Assembly (NCBI RefSeq): GCF_900115505.1 | Contig: NZ_FOWQ01000006.1 | Location: 214,792-278,791, forward strand | Reading direction: 5' to 3' | DNA length: 64,000 nt | Source of the DNA: Geodermatophilus dictyosporus | Lineage (GTDB): Bacteria; Actinomycetota; Actinomycetes; Mycobacteriales; Geodermatophilaceae | Part shown: positions 60,501-64,000 of the stretch, one piece after another | Numbering within the stretch: position 1 is the stretch's first letter | Layout of the letters: each line of letters begins with the position of its first letter | The notes under the pieces: model-generated | Database searches by the model: none | What the model saw: only the letters and a program-made list of their open reading frames with translations | Told to the model about the DNA's origin: nothing | Position numbers and translations under genes: made by a program

Positions 60501-63082
60501 GTGAAGCGGTCACCGTTCTTCACCCAGTCGGCGGCGGTGATCGGCAGCGCCCGGTCGTTGGCCCGGGTGATGACCGGGTCCCCGGTGCTCGCCCAGGTGC
60601 CGTCGCCCAGCGCCACCTCCGCACCCGCCGGCTGCCCGAGCGCGGCGAGGCGGTCGGCGCGGGCGCGCTCGTTCAGCTGCTGCACGGCCTCGCGGGTGGC
60701 GGCCAGCAGCAGCGTGTCGGCGCCACGGGCCCGGTCGGCGGCCCAGGCGGTGTAGGCCTGCTCGGCGCAGGTGGCTCCGTCGCCGACGTGCACCCGGCCG
60801 CAGTCCAGGTAGAAACCCAGCGCGGTGGTCTCCCCGTCGCGCAGGGCGACGGTGGCCGCGGCCTCGGCCGGATCGGCGAAGCGCACCAGCTGGGTCAACG
60901 TCACCGCGCCGTGCGTCGCGGCGATCTCCGCCAGCACACCGCCGGCGGCCACCGAGGCGAGCTGCTGGGAGTCACCCACCAGCCGCACCAACCCGCCCCG
61001 CCCCAGCACATAGGAGACGGTGCGCGCGAGGTCGAGCGTGCCGGCCATGCCCGCCTCGTCGACGATCACCAGCGTGCCCGGCCCGATGCCGGCCACCCAG
61101 TCGGGCAGGTTCCCGGTGTCCAGGGACCAGCTCAGCTTGGCGAGGGTGTCGCACCGCGAACCGATGGCCTCGCGCAGTCCGGCGGTGGCAACCGCCGAGG
61201 GGGCCAGGCCCAGCACGCTGCCCCCGCCGGCGGACCAGGCCCGGGCCAGGGCGGCCAGCGCGGTGGTCTTGCCCGTGCCGGCCGGGGCGAGGGCCAGCTG
61301 CACCCGCGCGCGGCTGCCGGCCAGCTCCCGCACCAGCTGCGCCTGGCCGGGGTTGAGGTCGATGCCGTTGGCCGCGGTCTCCAGCAGCGCCAGCTCCACG
61401 ACGGCCGGGTCCGCGCGGCGGCCGTCCGTCCGGCCCGCCGCAGCCAGCAGCGCGGCCTCGGCGTCCAGCACCGCCGGGGAGGTGTGCAGCCGGGCGCCGG
61501 CGACGGTGTAGACGCTGGCCCCGTCCGCGCGGCGCTGCTCCGCCGGCTCAACCACCGGATCCGGATCGCCCAGCGGGATCGACAGGGCAGGGGAGAGGGC
61601 GCGCTCGGTGATCCGGGTGACGGCGGTGTCCACGTCGGCCGGCGCCAGGTCGGCGGCGCGGACCCACCGTTCGGCCTCGGCGCGCACGTGCCAGACCTGC
61701 CAGGTCGCCCGCTGCCCGGCCACCGCGTCCAGCACCCGGACGGCGGCCGACTGCACCCACGCCGTGGTGAGGCGAGGAGCCGCGGCGGCGCGCGGGCGCA
61801 GGACGTCGTCGAGCATGCCGGCGACCGCGGCCGGCCCGCCGAGAACGCCGAGCGCCTGCCGCCGCCAGGTCGCCCGCTGCTCGGCGAGGGAGCGGGGCTC
61901 GTGCTTGGCCTCGCGGGTCTCCAGGGTGGCCCGCTGGGCTAGCGCGATCGCCTCGGGGGCCGTCGGGGTCCGCCCGTGCTCGTCCTGGAAACCCGTGGCC
62001 AGCGTCCGGCGGCGGGTCTCGATCGCCTGCCGCCGCGAGGACCAGGCGGCGAGCAGCCGCGGGTCCATGCCGACGATCTCGCGCACCGGCCGCCGGCCCG
62101 GCTCCCGGCCGGGACGCGCGGCGAACCGGACCCCGAGCCGGACGGCCAGCTGAGCCTGCAGCCGGGTGTCGTACCGCTCCGAGGCGGCCACCGCGGCCTT
62201 GTGCAGCACCCGCCCGTCCAGTGCCCGCCAGCGCCCGTCACGGCCCTGCACCTTGTTGCTCACCGCCACGTGGCTGTGCAGGTCCGGATCCCCCGCGCGG
62301 GAGTCGCGGTGGATGAACACCGCCGCGATCAGCCCCCGGGTCTCCACCTGCCGGAGGCCGCCGTGGCCGGTGCGGGTGAAGCCGGCGTGCCGCTCGAGCC
62401 AGTCCAGGACGTCGGCGACGGCGGCGTGATGGGCGTCCTCGATCTGCTCGGCCACCTCCCGGGCCGCCAGTGCCCACAGCGCCGACACCGACTTGACCGG
62501 GGAGAAGGTCAGGTCGTAGCCGGCCACCGCGCGCGTGGCCGGCCGCGAGGCGCGGGCGATGAACCCCGACAGCTCCCGGGCGTCGGCCGCCGGACGGCCG
62601 TACGCGGCGGCGAACAAGCGCCGAGCCACCTCGCTGCGGATCCGGGCGCGCTCCTCCGCCGGCAGGGGCGCGGCGCGCGGCAGGCCACGCGTGGCGTTCG
62701 CGGCGGCGAACTGCCGCGCGCACCGCACCCGGAAGCCGCCCGGACGAGTGGTGTACCGCAGGAACGGCAGGCCGAGCGCGCCCGCGGCCCGCGCCTCGGG
62801 CGGCGTCCCTCCCGCGGCCAGAGCCTCCCGCTCCAGGCGCTCCGCGTCCGGATGACGCCCGTGGCCGAACAGGGCCTGCATCTGCTCCTCACCGACCGGG
62901 TGCCCGGCGCCGATGCCGGTCAGTCCGGCCAGGCCGCCGCCGGCCCACGTCCCGGGCGACTCGCCGCGCTGCGCGTAGTAGTCACCCAGGCCGAGGTGGC
63001 CCCGCTCGGTGGCATCCAGCGCCGCCACCTGCCGCGTGAGGTAGGTGTAGCCGTCCCCGGCGGTCAGCTTGTGCAGGGACAT
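57572..63082 (-). CDS. giant relaxase-helicase-primase: MobF relaxase, RecD-like helicase, TOPRIM
   Basis: 1836 residues from the ATG at 63082 (MSLHKLTAGDGYTYLTR); upstream codons are not conserved. Residues 1-300 are a MobF/TrwC relaxase: candidate nucleophile tyrosines Y12/Y14 and the three-histidine metal site H258, H269, H271 (HRDSRAGDPDLHSHV). A RecD/TraI-like helicase follows, Walker A PAGTGKTT near 598-605, VIVDEAGMAGT, and the UvrD_C_2 motif GYATTVHGAQGVT. The C-terminal part is DnaG-like: DRFRDRLTFPIRDVDGVVRGF, then TOPRIM motifs LVEGPLDAV (about 1610) and VLVATDADDAG (about 1660). It would nick oriT, unwind the strand and may prime synthesis in the recipient. The relaxase-helicase-primase combination in one chain is rare. 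Confidence 0.93.
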   Translation of the reverse strand: MSLHKLTAGDGYTYLTRQVAALDATERGHLGLGDYYAQRGESPGTWAGGGLAGLTGIGAGHPVGEEQMQALFGHGRHPDAERLEREALAAGGTPPEARAAGALGLPFLRYTTRPGGFRVRCARQFAAANATRGLPRAAPLPAEERARIRSEVARRLFAAAYGRPAADARELSGFIARASRPATRAVAGYDLTFSPVKSVSALWALAAREVAEQIEDAHHAAVADVLDWLERHAGFTRTGHGGLRQVETRGLIAAVFIHRDSRAGDPDLHSHVAVSNKVQGRDGRWRALDGRVLHKAAVAASERYDTRLQAQLAVRLGVRFAARPGREPGRRPVREIVGMDPRLLAAWSSRRQAIETRRRTLATGFQDEHGRTPTAPEAIALAQRATLETREAKHEPRSLAEQRATWRRQALGVLGGPAAVAGMLDDVLRPRAAAAPRLTTAWVQSAAVRVLDAVAGQRATWQVWHVRAEAERWVRAADLAPADVDTAVTRITERALSPALSIPLGDPDPVVEPAEQRRADGASVYTVAGARLHTSPAVLDAEAALLAAAGRTDGRRADPAVVELALLETAANGIDLNPGQAQLVRELAGSRARVQLALAPAGTGKTTALAALARAWSAGGGSVLGLAPSAVATAGLREAIGSRCDTLAKLSWSLDTGNLPDWVAGIGPGTLVIVDEAGMAGTLDLARTVSYVLGRGGLVRLVGDSQQLASVAAGGVLAEIAATHGAVTLTQLVRFADPAEAAATVALRDGETTALGFYLDCGRVHVGDGATCAEQAYTAWAADRARGADTLLLAATREAVQQLNERARADRLAALGQPAGAEVALGDGTWASTGDPVITRANDRALPITAADWVKNGDRFTVTAVGGDGALAVAHAGTGRRIILPAAYVREHVQLGYATTVHGAQGVTADTCHTVLTGTESRQLLYVALTRGRAANHLYVATVGDGDPHSIVAPAAVSPPTATDLLVAMLGRDGAQTSATGARRALADPAVRLHAAATRYADALRVAAEHRLGAATGEELENAAEQLHPGLTAAAAWPTLRGHLALHALSGADPVAALHTAAAVRELGSAHDPAAVLDWRLPAPGAAGPLPWLPGVPVALADDPHWGPYLAVRADHLTACAARVTGTAAAMTPATAPEWAQPLLDPGSASLRADLAVWRAAHAVPNDDRCPTGPPHPATTERRHQRRLEAALAATAPTRSGAVWAALADSIDPRLRRDPHWPALADRVAAADRAGLDAAGLLAALTVQRPLPDELPAAALWWRLAPHLTPATVAAGPEGAGLRPDWCTTLLALLPDDHGRRVLAAPAWPALVAAVTTGIRGGWSPADLLAAAVAGLPTGTGSDLTATGVAEALVFRVAALTDPAPVRTPEPLPADLQPPDDADQLLLPLEDQAAAVTVDSADPPPDDPDVPFDPGHDTPPPPVASRYVTPDPFAPTDVDNADYLLEQHFWATAAVGRDRLIELNTMTAAFFTDSYPGSWAPEYLRKRLGTDPTADPRFTPGYAPAGWTALVDHLRGRGATEGELLAAGLAQRARTGTLIDRFRDRLTFPIRDVDGVVRGFIARRNPAASDNGRAGPKYLNTPGTDLYRKGEHLLGLHEGLPALTAGAAPALVEGPLDAVALTLAGDGQTVGVALLGTALTDRQADLLRPVIRGEGPGVLVATDADDAGQRAAEQMYWKLTALGDDPRLLTLPGGLDPADLLHREGAAALRVAIRSAGTLAERLLDARLPATAHDTSPAVVRKAVRDAAAIIAASSPARWLNRIDRVTQALPVPPGTVHMAVLNARPITEPSSSSYSFMPRRQASLSAPMSPPQPTPSERLTSALPTIATATWTHTT

Positions 63083-63281
63083 CACGGTCGCGGACGGTAG
63101 GAACGCCTCCTCCAGTCGGGGACCGGATCTTCTCCAGTCCCGTGACCCTCCGACCGGTGCCTCGACCCGCCCGCCCACCGGCTTAGCGACGGCCGAGGCG
63201 GACCTCCGGTCGGGCATCCGGTCAGCGCCGTCAACCTGGCGGCCGACGACGGGCTCGGCCGTGGGTCGTTACCGTCCCGCC
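63083..63281. other. divergent intergenic region beside the relaxase (candidate oriT)
   Basis: 199 bases between the leftward relaxase gene and the rightward HTH gene. Short direct repeats are visible: ctccagtc at 63110-63117 and 63132-63139, tccggtc at 63205-63211 and 63217-63223. MobF relaxases usually act on an origin next to their gene, which makes this the best oriT candidate in the window. No nick motif can be named. Confidence 0.35.
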
Positions 63282-63548
63282 GTGCCGTATCCGCCTCGCA
63301 CGGAGCTCCGGCCGGTGCCCGCCTTTGCGGGCACGGCATTTCCACGCCCGGACCCTGTCGTGCAGGCGCAGGTGGAGCGGTTCGTCATCGAGCAGTACGC
63401 GTCGGGTCGTTCACTCAGGGAGTTGGCGGAGCTCACCGACCGGTCGTTCTCCGCGGTGCGGAAGATCCTCGACCGGCACGGGGTCCGGCGGCGCGGCGTC
63501 GGCGCGGCCCGGCTCGGCGCCGAGCCGCCCGCCCCGCCGGCCCGATAG
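63282..63548 (+). CDS. small helix-turn-helix protein
   Basis: 88 residues from GTG. VVQAQVERFVIEQYASGRSL, then RELAELTDRSFSAVRKILDRHGV is a clear HTH of the HTH_7/Lsr2-tail kind, followed by a basic RRRGVGAA stretch. Similar proteins lie next to relaxase genes in actinobacterial elements and may repress transfer or bind oriT as accessory factors. It is divergent from the relaxase, so it could control that promoter. Confidence 0.7.
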   Translation: MPYPPRTELRPVPAFAGTAFPRPDPVVQAQVERFVIEQYASGRSLRELAELTDRSFSAVRKILDRHGVRRRGVGAARLGAEPPAPPAR

Positions 63549-63696
63549 CCAGCCCGCGGCTCGACGTCGTCGGCACGGCCACCTGCTCTCCTTGAGGGGC
63601 TCACCGAACCCGACGGTGAGCTCCTATGTGCAAGGGCTCGGCGGTAGCGTTTCGGCTGGCGGTGGGTGCGGTGGACTGGCCGTAGCGAAGAGCAGG

Positions 63697-64000
63697 TCAG
63701 GGACTGCGAACCTGTCGCGCAGCTGGCTTCGGCCGTGAAGACGTGTCCCGTTTGCCGCTGCCGCACTCACCGTCCTGACCGGAGGCCGGCTGGAGCTGCT
63801 GTGCTGCGGCGAGATCGTCGTGCATCGTCTTGTAGATCAGGTCGGAGAGCCGTCGTTTCAGGCAGCGCAGAGCCTCCCGGCCGGTCTTGCCTTCGGCGCG
63901 TTTGCGCAGGTAGTAGGCGCGGCCCTCGGTGTCGGCGCGGATCTGGGTGATCGCCATGGTGTAGAGCACCCGGTTGAGGGTGCGGTTGCCTGAGCGGTTG
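63697..64000 (-). CDS. IS110-family transposase, C-terminal part (cut by window edge)
   Basis: Frame open from the right edge: NRSGNRTLNRVLYTMAITQIR, then RADTEGRAYYLRKRAEGKT, REALRCLKRRLSDLIYKTM is the conserved C-terminal end of IS110/IS1111 transposases, including the S-G-N region of the second catalytic (transposase_20) domain. After HDDL the tail is low-complexity (QPASGQDGECGSGKRD) and longer than usual. The N-terminal DEDD domain lies outside the window. IS110 elements insert site-specifically without terminal repeats and carry a bridge RNA in their flanks; none could be identified here. Confidence 0.85.
   Translation of the reverse strand, partial: NRSGNRTLNRVLYTMAITQIRADTEGRAYYLRKRAEGKTGREALRCLKRRLSDLIYKTMHDDLAAAQQLQPASGQDGECGSGKRDTSSRPKPAARQVRSP

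Noticed and set aside
57749..61942. 1397-codon open frame on the + strand opposite the relaxase gene
   Set aside because: Gly/Arg/Val-rich text without domains; the minus-strand frame carries relaxase, helicase and TOPRIM motifs. Long antisense frames are expected at this GC.
1..64000. CRISPR array
   Set aside because: No regularly spaced repeats and no cas-like genes; the direct repeats seen are pairs only.

Overview
The sequence is uniformly GC-rich, with GTG starts, ATGA stop/start overlaps and actinobacterial gene families throughout. It looks like the chromosome of a high-GC actinomycete. Geodermatophilaceae (Blastococcus, Geodermatophilus or Modestobacter) is my best guess from gene content and codon bias, but nothing here proves the genus.

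Layout. (1) 1-6.1 kb holds ordinary chromosomal genes: an FAD-linked oxidase cut by the window edge, a zinc-ribbon membrane protein, a decayed chemoreceptor, an exported sugar isomerase-like protein with a palindromic operator, and an EEP-family phosphatase/nuclease. (2) 6.4-10.5 kb is a small integration hotspot. Two DNA nucleases (Mrr-like and RecB/DUF91-like) lie between imperfect direct repeats, next to a tyrosine integrase and an excisionase. It ends at a 3' tRNA fragment, probably tRNA-Asn. (3) 10.9-22.6 kb starts with an XRE regulator and continues as a compact Tad/Flp-type locus: lipoprotein, secreted protein, SAF protein, TadZ-like, TadA, TadB, TadC, Flp pilin, two TadE-like proteins, TadG-like and a giant LysM-BTAD membrane protein. 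(4) 22.6-25.5 kb has a secreted SGNH hydrolase flanked by two broken copies of one small gene. (5) 25.9-39.5 kb is a defence island: a complete type I restriction system (hsdM-hsdS-hsdR), a YgjP-type metalloprotease, and a 1490-residue protein with a Cap4/DUF4297-like nuclease domain, a STAND ATPase and HEAT repeats, all apparently one operon. A HEPN-domain protein is convergent to it, and a double-HTH protein follows. (6) 39.8-52.5 kb is an actinobacterial conjugation module: P-loop protein, membrane proteins, TrbL/VirB6-like, SCO6880-like, VirB4-like ATPase, M23 wall hydrolase, TraG/VirD4 coupling protein and accessory genes. (7) 52.7-57.5 kb is a second, compositionally different cargo: a ComEC-like metallo-beta-lactamase-fold protein convergent with a membrane TPR protein and a small translationally coupled partner. 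(8) 57.6-64 kb has a very large MobF relaxase fused to a RecD-like helicase and a DnaG/TOPRIM primase, a small HTH protein and the C-terminal part of an IS110 transposase.

Together, regions 3-8 read as one conjugative element carrying a Tad pilus locus and at least two defence cargos. The relaxase, coupling protein, VirB4 and VirB6 homologues supply DNA processing and transfer. The restriction/STAND operon and the MBL/TPR genes are cargo. No replication initiator, CRISPR array or complete tRNA was seen, and the far end of the element is outside the window.
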